Source of the DNA: Verrucomicrobiota bacterium
GTDB lineage: Bacteria; Verrucomicrobiota; Verrucomicrobiia; CAIQCK01
DNA: 64,000 nt
Reading direction: 5' to 3'
Assembly (NCBI GenBank): GCA_016235595.1
Contig: JACRJX010000040.1
Location: 284,538 to 348,537, forward strand
Shown: in pieces, positions 53,264 to 62,454 of the stretch
Layout: each line of letters begins with the position of its first letter
How positions within the stretch are numbered: the first letter of the stretch is position 1
Position numbers and translations under genes: made by a program
The notes under the pieces: model-generated
The model's input: the letters and a program-made list of their open reading frames with translations, nothing else
Told to the model about the DNA's origin: nothing
The model's database searches: none

Positions 53264-53779
53264 ATGACCAAGTCATTTCTATTCGCAACAGTGGTGTTGG
53301 TGATGGCGCTCCAGTGCGCGCTGGCCGCCTTGGTCAACATCGCTGGTGTGAAGTTTGACCTGATGCCGGCAGTGATGGTGTTTGTGGCGCTGTTCGCGTC
53401 CTGGAATCGCGCACTGTTCCTGGCTGTGGTCTGCGGCCTGCTGCTGGACTCACTCTCGTTCCAAGGGCTGGGCCTGAGCATAGCGCCCTTCGCTGCTGCC
53501 GCCGCTGTTATCAATCATTTCCAACGCGTCCTTTTCCGCGACAACATTCTCCTGCAGGCCGCGCTCGGCGGCGCGATCTCGCTGACCTCGTCGGTCTGGA
53601 CATGGTTGCTGCTCGCCCTCAGTGCGACCCCCCTGCCCTTCGAATTCGGGATCGCCGCGAAGATGGCGCTCATCGCGCTGCTGGCCGCCCTCAGCACGCC
53701 ACTCCTGCTCTGGATGCTAAAAAGCGCCGCGTGTTGGTGGGGACAATGGCCCGCCACAGCAGAAGCGGAGGTATTCTAA
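53264..53779 (+). CDS. mreD: Rod shape-determining membrane protein MreD
   Basis: 171 residues with five to six membrane segments and no other motif (FLFATVVLVMALQCALAALV, FDLMPAVMVFVALFASW, LFLAVVCGLLLDSLSFQGLG). Identification rests on the size, hydropathy, LLDSLS-type motif and its position between mreC and mrdA. Directly followed by mrdA with no spacer. Confidence 0.88.
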   Translation: MTKSFLFATVVLVMALQCALAALVNIAGVKFDLMPAVMVFVALFASWNRALFLAVVCGLLLDSLSFQGLGLSIAPFAAAAAVINHFQRVLFRDNILLQAALGGAISLTSSVWTWLLLALSATPLPFEFGIAAKMALIALLAALSTPLLLWMLKSAACWWGQWPATAEAEVF

Positions 53780-55744
53780 ATGCGGCGACTCTGGCACGAA
53801 TTTTTCCGGCGCGAGGAAGGGCGGCTGATGCTGTTCGGGCTGATTATCGTCGCCAGTCTGTTCCTGCTCGCCGCGCAACTTTTCCAGCTCCAAGTCGTGC
53901 AAAGTGCCGAGTTTGGCGCGAGCCAAGAACGCCAAAGCCAGCGCCTCGTACAGATCCCTGCCGTGCGCGGTCTCATCTACGACCGCAATGCCATCTGTCT
54001 CGCCGACAGCCGCCCCAGCTTCGATGCGGTGATTTACCTTGAAGAGCTTTCCGACGAATGGCGCGAGCGCGTTCGGCAGGAAATCCACCGCCGCGGCAAA
54101 CGTCTCGAACCGGGCCGCCGGGAACAACTGCTTGTGGAACTGGTCCGCGAAAAAGCCGGCGAGTTCGCCCGGTTGATCGGCATCCGTCCGCAACTTGACG
54201 ACCGCACCATCCGCGTCCACGCCGCCGAACTGCGTCCGTTGCCCCTCATCCTCTTCCCGGACCTGAACGAAACCGCCGTCGCCATCGCCAACGAGCATTA
54301 CCCGCTGCCCAGGGGCATGGCCATCGAAGTCAATCCGATCCGCCGTTACGGCTTCGTTGTGGGCAACCAGCCATACCCGCTCGCGGCGCACACCCTCGGC
54401 TACGTTACGCGAAGCAAGCCCACACTGGAGCTGGACCAGAGTCTGCCGACGTTCACCCAAGCCGAGTTGCGCGGCGTTAGTGGACTGGAACGGAAATTCG
54501 ACCATGAACTGCGCGGCCGACCCGGCTCAAGAAGCATCCTAATCAACGCGCGCGGCTACAAGGAACGTGACCTGGGCGTGCAGCCGCCCCAGCCGGGGCA
54601 CGACCTGGTGCTATCTCTCGACGCCCGCTGCCAACAGGCTGTGGAACAGGCATTGGGCGAACACATCGGCGCCGCCGTCGTCATGGACCCCAACAACGGC
54701 GACGTGCTCGCACTGGCATCCACTCCCACCTTCGACCCTAACGGGTTCATTCCACGTATCCGGCCGGAGACCATGGAGCAACTGCTGAAGGACCCGTCAA
54801 AACCACTGGCCAACCGCGCCGTTTGTGAACAATACGCGCCCGGCTCCATTTTCAAACTCGTTGTCGCGCTCGCCGGCCTGGACAGTGGCAAACTCTCGAC
54901 AGCCTCCACCTCGTTTTGCAGCGGCGAGGTGCAAGTGGGCGGCCAACTAAAAAAATGCTGGATCAAATCCAAGGGTGGCCAGCACGGAAATGTAAACCTC
55001 CGCGCCGCCATCGTTCACTCGTGCAACATCTTCTTCTACGAGCACGGTATGACAATCGGCATGGCTCCGATCGTCGCGATGGCCAAACAGTTTCACTTGA
55101 GTGAGCGAACCGGCATTCCGCTGCCCCACGAGGCGCGCGGCCATCTGCCCGACCTGACGCATCGCCACCGGCCGGCGGAAACCGCCAACATCGCCATCGG
55201 ACAGGGCGAGGTTGACGTAACGCCGTTGCAGATGGCCTGCGTCACCGCCGCCATCGCCAACGGCGGCACCGTCGTTGCGCCGCGGTTGGTGACGAGTATC
55301 CGGCAGACAAACAAAGACGGCGGGGTCGGGCCGGCGGTCGAGGAGTTCCCCCCGCGAGAACTCGGCAAGCTCACGGTGCAACCGCAGTTGTTGGAAATGG
55401 TCCGCAAAGCCATGCTGGGCGTCGTACAAGACGCCGACGGCACCGGCAAGAAAGCCGGCGTTCCAGGCATCGAGGTGGCGGGCAAGACCGGCACCGCACA
55501 GGTGACGGACCCGCAGGCCAACATCATCGGCCACCGCGCGTGGTTTGTCAGCTTCGCGCCCTACGAGAACCCGAAATACGCGCTCGCGGTCATGCTCGAA
55601 GACGGCGACAGCGGTGGCCAGGCGGCCGCGCCAGTCGCCGGCAAGATTTACGAGCATCTGTTTGCCACCGGTCCAGCCAGGAACAATGCCACTGCGAAGC
55701 TGCGGCAACGGTCGTTGGCATTTCAGAGAGGAGGCAGGCGCTAA
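53780..55744 (+). CDS. mrdA: Penicillin-binding protein 2 (elongation transpeptidase)
   Basis: Cross-links peptidoglycan during cell elongation. 654 residues: short cytoplasmic start, membrane segment LMLFGLIIVASLFLLAAQLF, PBP dimer domain (VRGLIYDRNAICLADSRPSF, GLERKFDHELRG), transpeptidase domain with SxxK in QYAPGSIFKLVVAL, SxN in VHSCNIFFYE and KTG in EVAGKTGTAQV. The cysteine in the SCN motif is the common form. Partner of RodA, encoded next. Confidence 0.95.
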   Translation: MRRLWHEFFRREEGRLMLFGLIIVASLFLLAAQLFQLQVVQSAEFGASQERQSQRLVQIPAVRGLIYDRNAICLADSRPSFDAVIYLEELSDEWRERVRQEIHRRGKRLEPGRREQLLVELVREKAGEFARLIGIRPQLDDRTIRVHAAELRPLPLILFPDLNETAVAIANEHYPLPRGMAIEVNPIRRYGFVVGNQPYPLAAHTLGYVTRSKPTLELDQSLPTFTQAELRGVSGLERKFDHELRGRPGSRSILINARGYKERDLGVQPPQPGHDLVLSLDARCQQAVEQALGEHIGAAVVMDPNNGDVLALASTPTFDPNGFIPRIRPETMEQLLKDPSKPLANRAVCEQYAPGSIFKLVVALAGLDSGKLSTASTSFCSGEVQVGGQLKKCWIKSKGGQHGNVNLRAAIVHSCNIFFYEHGMTIGMAPIVAMAKQFHLSERTGIPLPHEARGHLPDLTHRHRPAETANIAIGQGEVDVTPLQMACVTAAIANGGTVVAPRLVTSIRQTNKDGGVGPAVEEFPPRELGKLTVQPQLLEMVRKAMLGVVQDADGTGKKAGVPGIEVAGKTGTAQVTDPQANIIGHRAWFVSFAPYENPKYALAVMLEDGDSGGQAAAPVAGKIYEHLFATGPARNNATAKLRQRSLAFQRGGRR

Positions 55745-55746
55745 TC

Positions 55747-56961
55747 ATGTCGTCTGTCCAAACTCCTTGGGGTGTATTCAAACACCTGTCGTGGCTGTCG
55801 CTGGTGACGATGCTCGCGCTCGTCATTGCTGGTGTGTTTGCCATCTACAGCGCCACCTATCGCGGCGAGGATACGGTGAATGCGCCGTTTTGGAAGATGC
55901 AGGCCATCTGGATCGGCATCGGCATCATCGGCTTTACCGCAGCAGTGGCAATCGACTATCGCCAAATCGGCAAGTGGACCTGGGTGCTCTACAGTATTTG
56001 CGTAATGCTGTTAATCGTCGTGCTGGTGGCCGGCGCCGAACGCTACGGCGCGCGGAGTTGGCTCGGCATCAGGGGCCTCGGCATCCAGCCAAGCGAGTTT
56101 GCCAAAATCGGCCTCGCGTTTGCGCTGGCGTATTACCTGAGCGATCCCGAACGCGACCCGCGCAGTTTCATGACGCTCGTGGTTTGCCTGGCGATGCTCG
56201 GTGGCACTGTTGCGTTGATTCTGCTCGAACCTGACCTTGGCTCCGCCGCTGTGCTGCTGCCGATGGCTGCGGCGATGATGTTTGTCGCCGGTATTCCGCT
56301 CCGGTACTACTTCGGCGCGTTATTGGCCATCGTGATGTTCGGCGCAGTGCTCTATGCCAACCTGACCGCTTACCAAGCCGAAAGCCAGCAACTGCGCCAA
56401 AGTTCGCCTGACAAGGCCACCTACACGCAACAGTTGGTCCAACTCAATCGGAAGTACATTTTGAAGCCCTACCAGTGGGAACGCATCCTGGTGTTTCTCA
56501 ATCCGGAGCGCGATCCCTACGGTTGGGGCTGGAACCTGCGGCAATCCCAGATCGCCGTAGGTTCGGGCGGTGTCACCGGCAAAGGCTGGCTCCAAGGCAC
56601 ACAGAACGTGCTTGGCTTCCTGCCACGGCAGGTGGCGCCGAACGATTTTATTTTCTCAGTGATCGCAGAAGAAGGCGGGTTCCTTGCCTGCGGACTGGTG
56701 CTGATCGGCTACGCGGTGCTGCTGCTGAACGGGCTGTGGACAGCCCTGGCGGCACGCGACCGCCTCGGTCGGCTGCTGGCCACGGGCATTACGGTCGTGC
56801 TGTTTTGTCACGTTTTCGTGAACATCGGCATGACGATCGGCCTGGTGCCGATTACAGGCCTGCCACTGCCCTTGCTGAGTTACGGGGGGTCGTTCGTGCT
56901 GAGCACCATGATTGCGCTCGGTATCCTGCAAAACATCCGCGCGCGCCGAACGACATATTGA
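55747..56961 (+). CDS. rodA: Rod shape-determining glycosyltransferase RodA
   Basis: SEDS-family peptidoglycan polymerase. 404 residues, ten membrane segments: LVIAGVFAIYSATYRGED, GIRGLGIQPSEFAKIGLAFALAYYL, FMTLVVCLAMLG, EPDLGSAAVLLPMA (conserved aspartate), PYQWERILVFLNPERDP, GFLPRQVAPNDFIFSVIAEE and VPITGLPLPLLSYGGS. The periplasmic loop between the last-mentioned parts is a little long (an added run near residues 205-235, YQAESQQLRQSSPDKATY). The frame extends upstream into mrdA, but ATG 55747, 2 bases after its stop, is the natural start. Confidence 0.95.
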   Translation: MSSVQTPWGVFKHLSWLSLVTMLALVIAGVFAIYSATYRGEDTVNAPFWKMQAIWIGIGIIGFTAAVAIDYRQIGKWTWVLYSICVMLLIVVLVAGAERYGARSWLGIRGLGIQPSEFAKIGLAFALAYYLSDPERDPRSFMTLVVCLAMLGGTVALILLEPDLGSAAVLLPMAAAMMFVAGIPLRYYFGALLAIVMFGAVLYANLTAYQAESQQLRQSSPDKATYTQQLVQLNRKYILKPYQWERILVFLNPERDPYGWGWNLRQSQIAVGSGGVTGKGWLQGTQNVLGFLPRQVAPNDFIFSVIAEEGGFLACGLVLIGYAVLLLNGLWTALAARDRLGRLLATGITVVLFCHVFVNIGMTIGLVPITGLPLPLLSYGGSFVLSTMIALGILQNIRARRTTY

Positions 56962-56979
56962 CCGGAAAGACCAAACACC

Positions 56980-58719
56980 ATGAATGATCCAAGACCACAA
57001 CAACAACAGCCACAGCCACAGCGCCGGCATCAGCCGGGACAGCAGCCTCATCACCCACAGCAACAACCTGCGCCCAAGAAGGAGCATTTCTTTGCCCGCG
57101 GCGTTTCGCACATCAAGCGCATCGCCAGCAACCTCGTGGAGAGACTCGTCGGACGGCGCGTCATCTCCAACAAGGACATCATCATCAACGCCGAGCCTCT
57201 GGAAACTCGCGTTGCGGTGATGGAGAACAACCAACTGGAGGAACTCTCCGTTGAGCGCACCACCGAGGAACGCCTCGTCGGCTCCATTTTCAAGGGCCGC
57301 ATCAAGAACCTGGAAAACGGCCTCAAAGCCGCCTTCGTGGACATCGGCGGCGAAAAGAACGGCTTCCTCCACTACTGGGACATCATGCCTGCCGCGCTCG
57401 ATTCGAGCATTGAGGCCGTGGACCGCGGCGCCAAGCGCCGGGAACCGCAGCGACGCATCACCCAGAAGGACATCCCCAACCTCTATCCGGCTGGCAGCGA
57501 GATCGTCGTCCAAGTCACCAAAGGCCCCATCAGCACCAAGGGCCCGCGTTTGACCACCAGCATCAGCCTGCCCGGTCGTTACCTCGTCCTCATGCCCTTC
57601 AGCGACCAGAGCGGCATCTCGCGCAAGATCGAGGACGACCGCGAACGGCAGCGGCTCCGCAAGATTCTCCGCTCGCTGTCCATCCCCGAAGGCATGGGAG
57701 TCATCATCCGCACGGTCGGCGAAGGGCAGAAACAGCGGTACTTCGTCCGCGACCTTCATCTCCTGCTCACGGCCTGGCATCAGGTTGAGGAAAACATCAA
57801 GTCCAAACCCGCCCCCTCCTGCGTCTATCAGGAACCGGACCTCATTGAGCGCACCGTCCGCGACTTCCTCACCGAGGACATCAGCAAGATCATTGTGGAC
57901 AACGAGAAACAGGCCGACCGCATCCGCGACATGATCGGCCAGATCAGCCGCCGGTCCCGCAGCAAGGTCAAGAACTACACGGACCCCGAGCCGATCTTCG
58001 AAAAAACCGGCGTCGAAAAACAGATCGAGCAGGCGTTTCGCCGCCAGGTCTGGCTCAAGTGCGGCGGCTACATCGTCATTGACGAAACCGAGGCCCTCAT
58101 CTCCATTGACGTCAACACCGGCCGTCATAAGCCCGGCCGCGACCAGGAGCAGACCATCCTCCACACCAACCTCGAAGCCGCCGCCGAAGCCTGCCGCCAG
58201 TTGCGCCTCCGCAACATCGGCGGCCTCGTCGTCGTGGACTTCATCGACATGAAGAACCGCAAGCACCAACATCAGGTCTATCAGAAAATGCGCGAAGGGG
58301 TTCGCCGCGACCGCGCCAAGACCCACATTCTGCCCATCAGCCAGCTGGGTCTTCTGGAGATGACTCGTCAGCGTCAGACCGAGAGCGTGATCTCCTCCAC
58401 CTTCGAGGATTGCCCCTACTGCAAGGGCCGCGGCATGGTCAAGAGTGCCCTCTCCATGTCCGTCGAGATCCAGCGCAAGATCAGCGAGGTTCTCCGCCGT
58501 CACCGCCCCGCGCAGTTCGATCCGGAGAATCCGCCCGATATCCAGCTCTGCGTCTTTGTGCATCCCGATGTGCTCCAGCGCCTGCGCAGTCAGGACGAAC
58601 ACCTGCTCATCGAACTGGAGAAGAAGTTCTACGGTAAACTCAGCTTCCGCGCTGACCCGGCCTTCCACCTCGAGCAATTCAAGATCGTCAACCTCAAGAC
58701 GAACGAGGAACTGAAATAA
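56980..58719 (+). CDS. rng: Ribonuclease G/E
   Basis: Endoribonuclease for mRNA decay and rRNA maturation. 579 residues. The first 35 residues are a Gln/His/Pro-rich tail, then an S1 domain (GSIFKGRIKNLENGLKAAFVDIGGEKNGFLH), the RNase H-like domain, and the catalytic DNase I-like part with YIVIDETEALISIDVNTG (metal aspartates) and VVVDFIDMKN. The zinc-link CPYCKGRG joins the dimers. No RNase E-type C-terminal scaffold. It is part of the mre cluster by position (18 bp after rodA), as in many bacteria. Confidence 0.93.
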   Translation: MNDPRPQQQQPQPQRRHQPGQQPHHPQQQPAPKKEHFFARGVSHIKRIASNLVERLVGRRVISNKDIIINAEPLETRVAVMENNQLEELSVERTTEERLVGSIFKGRIKNLENGLKAAFVDIGGEKNGFLHYWDIMPAALDSSIEAVDRGAKRREPQRRITQKDIPNLYPAGSEIVVQVTKGPISTKGPRLTTSISLPGRYLVLMPFSDQSGISRKIEDDRERQRLRKILRSLSIPEGMGVIIRTVGEGQKQRYFVRDLHLLLTAWHQVEENIKSKPAPSCVYQEPDLIERTVRDFLTEDISKIIVDNEKQADRIRDMIGQISRRSRSKVKNYTDPEPIFEKTGVEKQIEQAFRRQVWLKCGGYIVIDETEALISIDVNTGRHKPGRDQEQTILHTNLEAAAEACRQLRLRNIGGLVVVDFIDMKNRKHQHQVYQKMREGVRRDRAKTHILPISQLGLLEMTRQRQTESVISSTFEDCPYCKGRGMVKSALSMSVEIQRKISEVLRRHRPAQFDPENPPDIQLCVFVHPDVLQRLRSQDEHLLIELEKKFYGKLSFRADPAFHLEQFKIVNLKTNEELK

Positions 58720-58749
58720 CCGGTCGGTGAACGTCAGCCCAAGCCTGCC

Positions 58750-58778
58750 GCCGCCACCCTCCGGCTGGCGGTGGCGGC
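58750..58778 (+). terminator. Hairpin after the RNase G/E gene
   Basis: GCCGCCACC pairs with GGTGGCGGC over an 11-base loop, 31 bases after the stop codon, followed by TTGTGCTGTC. Likely end of the mre-rng transcript, with only a poor T-run. Confidence 0.45.
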
Positions 58779-58833
58779 TTGTGCTGTCGAACTGGAACAG
58801 TTGTCTTGCCCCGTCCCATTCGTTTCCAGAACA

Positions 58834-58863
58834 AAGGACAGGCGCGGTGCCTGTGCCCATCCC
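58834..58863 (+). repeat. Palindromic repeat, intergenic copy before tig
   Basis: AAAGGACAGGC-GCGGT-GCCTGTGCC, a variant of the unit seen at 13283, 46471 and 46978. It lies between the rng terminator hairpin and the tig promoter and adds no coding potential. Confidence 0.7.
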
Positions 58864-58875
58864 CAACGGCAATGC

Positions 58876-58904
58876 TTGACCGGCACGGCACGGCTCCCTA
58901 CAGT
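58876..58904 (+). promoter_or_regulatory. Possible sigma70 promoter of tig-clpP-clpX
   Basis: TTGACC and TACAGT with a 17-base spacer; the predicted start is about 33 bases before the tig ATG, whose ribosome-binding site is AAAGGA. Confidence 0.52.
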
Positions 58905-58944
58905 TGGCGGTTCAATTTAGGAAGAATCGAAAGGATATTTGGAT

Positions 58945-60279
58945 ATGGCAGAATCAGGTGAGTCGAAACTACCCGTGCAGGTGTCCGGCGAAACGCTCGG
59001 CCCATGCAAACGGCTTTTGAAGATCGAACTCCCTACCGCGAGCGTGGAGGCAGAGTTCAACCGCATTACGAACGACTACACGCGCTATGCGCGGCTGCCC
59101 GGGTTCCGGCCCGGCAAGGCGCCACGCGCCATCGTGGAGAAGCGGTTTGTGGCGGACATCGAGCAGGAAGTGCAGAAATCGCTCATCCCGCGAGCCTACC
59201 ACGAGGCACTGGAGAAGCAGGGACTGCGCCCGGTCGGGTATCCTGAGATCAAAGACGTGCAGTTTGGCCGCGGGAAACCGCTGGCCTTCACTGCCGAGGT
59301 GGAAATCGAGCCGGAATTCCCGATGCCAGACTACAAGGGTATCCCGGTGAAGCGGCAGAAGCTGGAGGTCACAGACGACGACGTGGCCAAGGCGTTGGAA
59401 GCATTGGCCGAACAACGCGCGGAACTGGCGGATGTTGCGGGCCGTCCATTGGCGATGGAGGATTTCGCGGTCGTGAACTTCAGCGCCGTCAGCGACGGCA
59501 AGCCGCTGGCCGAGATCGCACCGGAGGCCAAGGCGGTGGCGGAACGGCAGAATCTGCTCCTGCTCATGGGCGCGCAGTCGTTCGTGCCCGGTTTCTGTGA
59601 ACAACTCGTCGGCGCGGCAGTTGGCGACAAGCGGCAGGTGCAGGTGGATTTCCCTGCCGATTTCCAGGTGCAGCCGCTCGCCGGCAAGAAAGCGACATAT
59701 TTTGTGGACGTGGTCGGCATCAAGACGAAGAAATCGCCGCCGATTGATGACGCATTTGCGGCCGCGTTCGGCAAGGACTTGACGCTGGAGAAGCTCAAGG
59801 AGGCCGTGAAGATTGACATCCAACGCGAACGCGAGCGCGCAGCCAACAACGACGAGAAGAACCAGATCGTCGAAGCATTGCTGTCGCGGGCCACGTTCGA
59901 CCTGCCGCCCCAGATGCTCGCCGCTGAAACGCGCAACGCCATCCAGAACCTCGTGCAGGAAAACACCGCCCGTGGCGTCACAAAGGAGACGCTGGTGGAG
60001 AAGAAAGACGAGATTTTCCAGTTCGCCAGCAAGAGCGCCGCGGATCGCCTCAAGGCGTCGTTCATCCTCGGTCGTATCGCCGCACTGGAGAAAATCCAGC
60101 TTCAACAAGCGGAAGTGGATCAGCGCATCGCGCTGCTCGGCTATCGCCACAACATCCCCTACCCCAAGCTTCGCAAGCAACTCGAGGAGCGCGGCGGCAT
60201 CCACGAGATCGAAGAAGAAATCCTCATCGGCAAGACCCTTGAATTCCTTCTCGCGAATGCTAGTGTCACCCAGCAATAG
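58945..60279 (+). CDS. tig: Trigger factor
   Basis: Ribosome-bound chaperone and peptidyl-prolyl isomerase that receives nascent chains. 444 residues: N-terminal ribosome-binding domain (ARLPGFRPGKAPRAIVEKRF, the conserved GFRxGK signature), FKBP-type domain at about 150-240 (with MEDFAVVNFSAVSDGKPL; the PPIase core seems shortened) and the helical C-terminal arms (YRHNIPYPKLRKQLEERGG). ATG at 58945, ribosome-binding AAAGGA. Forms the widespread tig-clpP-clpX order. Confidence 0.94.
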   Translation: MAESGESKLPVQVSGETLGPCKRLLKIELPTASVEAEFNRITNDYTRYARLPGFRPGKAPRAIVEKRFVADIEQEVQKSLIPRAYHEALEKQGLRPVGYPEIKDVQFGRGKPLAFTAEVEIEPEFPMPDYKGIPVKRQKLEVTDDDVAKALEALAEQRAELADVAGRPLAMEDFAVVNFSAVSDGKPLAEIAPEAKAVAERQNLLLLMGAQSFVPGFCEQLVGAAVGDKRQVQVDFPADFQVQPLAGKKATYFVDVVGIKTKKSPPIDDAFAAAFGKDLTLEKLKEAVKIDIQRERERAANNDEKNQIVEALLSRATFDLPPQMLAAETRNAIQNLVQENTARGVTKETLVEKKDEIFQFASKSAADRLKASFILGRIAALEKIQLQQAEVDQRIALLGYRHNIPYPKLRKQLEERGGIHEIEEEILIGKTLEFLLANASVTQQ

Positions 60280-60288
60280 GGCATTAAC

Positions 60289-60918
60289 ATGAACGAATCC
60301 AACCAGGTTCTCATCCCGATGGTGGTTGAGCAGACGGGCCGCGGCGAGCGCTCCTACGACATTTATTCGCGCTTGATGAAGGACCGTATCGTCTTCATCG
60401 GCACGGCGATTGACGACCATGCCTCCAACATCATCATCGCGCAGCTCCTGTTCCTCCAGATGGAGGACCCGAAGAAGCCCGTCCACGTTTACATCAACTC
60501 CCCCGGTGGCAGTGTGACCGCTGGGCTGGCCATTTACGACACGATGCAGTACATGACCACGCCGGTGAACACCTACTGCATCGGCCAGGCCGCCAGCATG
60601 GGTGCCGTGCTCCTTGCCGCAGGCACCAAGGGCCAGCGTTACTCGCTGCCCAATGCCCGCATCATGATCCACCAGCCCTGGGGTGGCATGGAGGGCACCG
60701 CCATCGACATCAGCATCCACGCCAAGGAAATCCTCAAGACGAAGGATCGGCTCAACGAAATCCTCGCCAACCACACCGGCAAGACCCCCGAGCAGATCGG
60801 CAGGGACAGCGAACGCGATTTCTTCATGAGCGCCGAGGAGGCAAAAGCCTACGGCCTCGTGGACGAGGTCGTGAAGTCCCGCCGCCAAATCGCGCCCGAC
60901 GAAGCAGAAAAGAAATAG
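60289..60918 (+). CDS. clpP: ATP-dependent Clp protease proteolytic subunit
   Basis: 209-residue serine protease that forms the ClpP barrel. Serine in GQAASMGAVLLAAG, histidine in RIMIHQPWGGMEGTAIDI, aspartate in the conserved RDSERDFFMS; VYINSPGGSVTAGLAIYDTM is the oxyanion strand. Starts 9 bases after tig and works with ClpX 17 bp downstream. Confidence 0.96.
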   Translation: MNESNQVLIPMVVEQTGRGERSYDIYSRLMKDRIVFIGTAIDDHASNIIIAQLLFLQMEDPKKPVHVYINSPGGSVTAGLAIYDTMQYMTTPVNTYCIGQAASMGAVLLAAGTKGQRYSLPNARIMIHQPWGGMEGTAIDISIHAKEILKTKDRLNEILANHTGKTPEQIGRDSERDFFMSAEEAKAYGLVDEVVKSRRQIAPDEAEKK

Positions 60919-60935
60919 TTGTTGTAGATTCTGTC

Positions 60936-62243
60936 ATGGCCAAAAGCTCCGCCAATCTCACGATGTGCAGTTTCTGCGGCAAGGGCCATGGCGAGGTGAA
61001 AAAACTCATCGCCGGCCCGGGTGTGTTCATCTGCGACCAATGCATCCTTGTCTGCAAGACCATCCTCGACAAGGAACTCGGCGCCGAGGCCAAGGCCGAA
61101 GTCAAACCCGACGCGCCGCTCGAGATCAAGCTGCCGAGACCGGCGGAGATCAAGCACCAGCTCGATCAATTCGTCGTCGGGCAGGACGACACCAAAAAGT
61201 CCCTCGCCGTCGCCGTCCGCAATCATTACAAGCGCATCCTGCAACAGCGCAAGCCCGCCGGCGAGGCAGATGCCGACGAGAAACACTCGCGCCACAGCCA
61301 CCACGACGTTGAGATCGAGAAGAGCAATATCCTCCTCATTGGCCCGACCGGCAGTGGCAAGACATTGCTCGCGCGCACGCTCGCGCGTCTGCTCGAGGTG
61401 CCGTTTGCCATCGCCGACGCCACCACTCTCACCGAGGCCGGATATGTCGGCGAGGATGTGGAGAACATCATCCTTCGCCTCCTCCAGAACAGCGACTACG
61501 ACGTCAAGCGCGCTGAGATCGGCATCGTCTATATCGACGAGATCGACAAGATCGCCCGCAAGACCGAGAACGTCTCCATTACCCGCGACGTCAGCGGCGA
61601 AGGCGTCCAGCAGGCGCTCCTGAAAATCCTCGAAGGCACCGTTTGCAACGTCCCACCCCAGGGTGGCCGCAAACATCCCCATCAGGAATACATCCGCGTC
61701 AACACCCAGCACATCCTCTTCATCTGCGGCGGCGCGTTTGTGGGCCTCGACAAGATCATCCAGCGCCGCCTCGGCAACCGCACGATGGGCTTCGGCACCG
61801 AGCACTCCGCCCACAGCACCAAGGAAACCGCCGACCTCCTCGCCCACGTCGAACCGGAAGACCTCCTGAGCTTCGGCCTCATCCCGGAGTTCATCGGACG
61901 CCTGCCGGTCATCAGCACCCTGTCCCCGCTCGGCGAGGACGACCTCGTGGCCATCCTTACCGAGCCGCGCAACGCGATGACCAAACAGTTCGCCAAGCTC
62001 TTCGATATGGAAGGCGCCGAGCTGAAGTTCACCGCCGACGCCCTGCGCGCCCTCGCCCGTTCCGCCATCCGCAAAGGCACCGGCGCGCGCGCCCTGCGCA
62101 GCCTGCTGGAGAAACTCATGCTCCACATCATGTATGAGTTGCCCGACCGCGACGATGTCGCCGGCGTCACCATCAACCGCGCCGTCGTCGAAGGCAAACG
62201 CCCCGCCCTCATCCGCAGAAAAGTCTCCGACGAAGCCGCCTGA
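60936..62243 (+). CDS. clpX: ATP-dependent Clp protease ATP-binding subunit ClpX
   Basis: AAA+ unfoldase that feeds ClpP. 435 residues: N-terminal zinc-binding domain CSFCGKGHGEVKKL...CDQCILVC; Walker A LIGPTGSGKTLLART, Walker B IVYIDEIDKIARK; ClpP loop IGF-type element replaced in part by the MGFGTEHSAHS loop region, sensor 2 GTGARALRSLLEKLML. An acidic insertion with His/Lys (DADEKHSRHSHHDVEIEKS, about residues 110-130) precedes the Walker A motif. Last gene of the unit. Confidence 0.95.
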   Translation: MAKSSANLTMCSFCGKGHGEVKKLIAGPGVFICDQCILVCKTILDKELGAEAKAEVKPDAPLEIKLPRPAEIKHQLDQFVVGQDDTKKSLAVAVRNHYKRILQQRKPAGEADADEKHSRHSHHDVEIEKSNILLIGPTGSGKTLLARTLARLLEVPFAIADATTLTEAGYVGEDVENIILRLLQNSDYDVKRAEIGIVYIDEIDKIARKTENVSITRDVSGEGVQQALLKILEGTVCNVPPQGGRKHPHQEYIRVNTQHILFICGGAFVGLDKIIQRRLGNRTMGFGTEHSAHSTKETADLLAHVEPEDLLSFGLIPEFIGRLPVISTLSPLGEDDLVAILTEPRNAMTKQFAKLFDMEGAELKFTADALRALARSAIRKGTGARALRSLLEKLMLHIMYELPDRDDVAGVTINRAVVEGKRPALIRRKVSDEAA

Positions 62244-62271
62244 GCTGTCGTGTCACTTCGTGACGCGGCTC
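62242..62271 (+). terminator. Hairpin overlapping the clpX stop codon
   Basis: CGTGTCAC pairs with GTGACGCG (one G-T pair), loop TTC, extended by GAGC/GCTC with a small bulge. It starts in the stop codon and is followed by ATTATCACTTA, so T-richness is slight; a moderate terminator candidate. Confidence 0.42.
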
Positions 62272-62454
62272 ATTATCACTTAATCGCCCTCAACTTCGGC
62301 GGCGCAAATAATGTTGGTGTGCGCCGGACAGAGCAATGAACCCCTTAACTTCCGTGGGGAGTTGCTTTTGCGCTGGACAAATAATCCGTCAACGATGTAA
62401 GTAAGATGGCAGAGGAGTTTCATCCTATCACCGTATCCGAGAAATGGTTCTATC

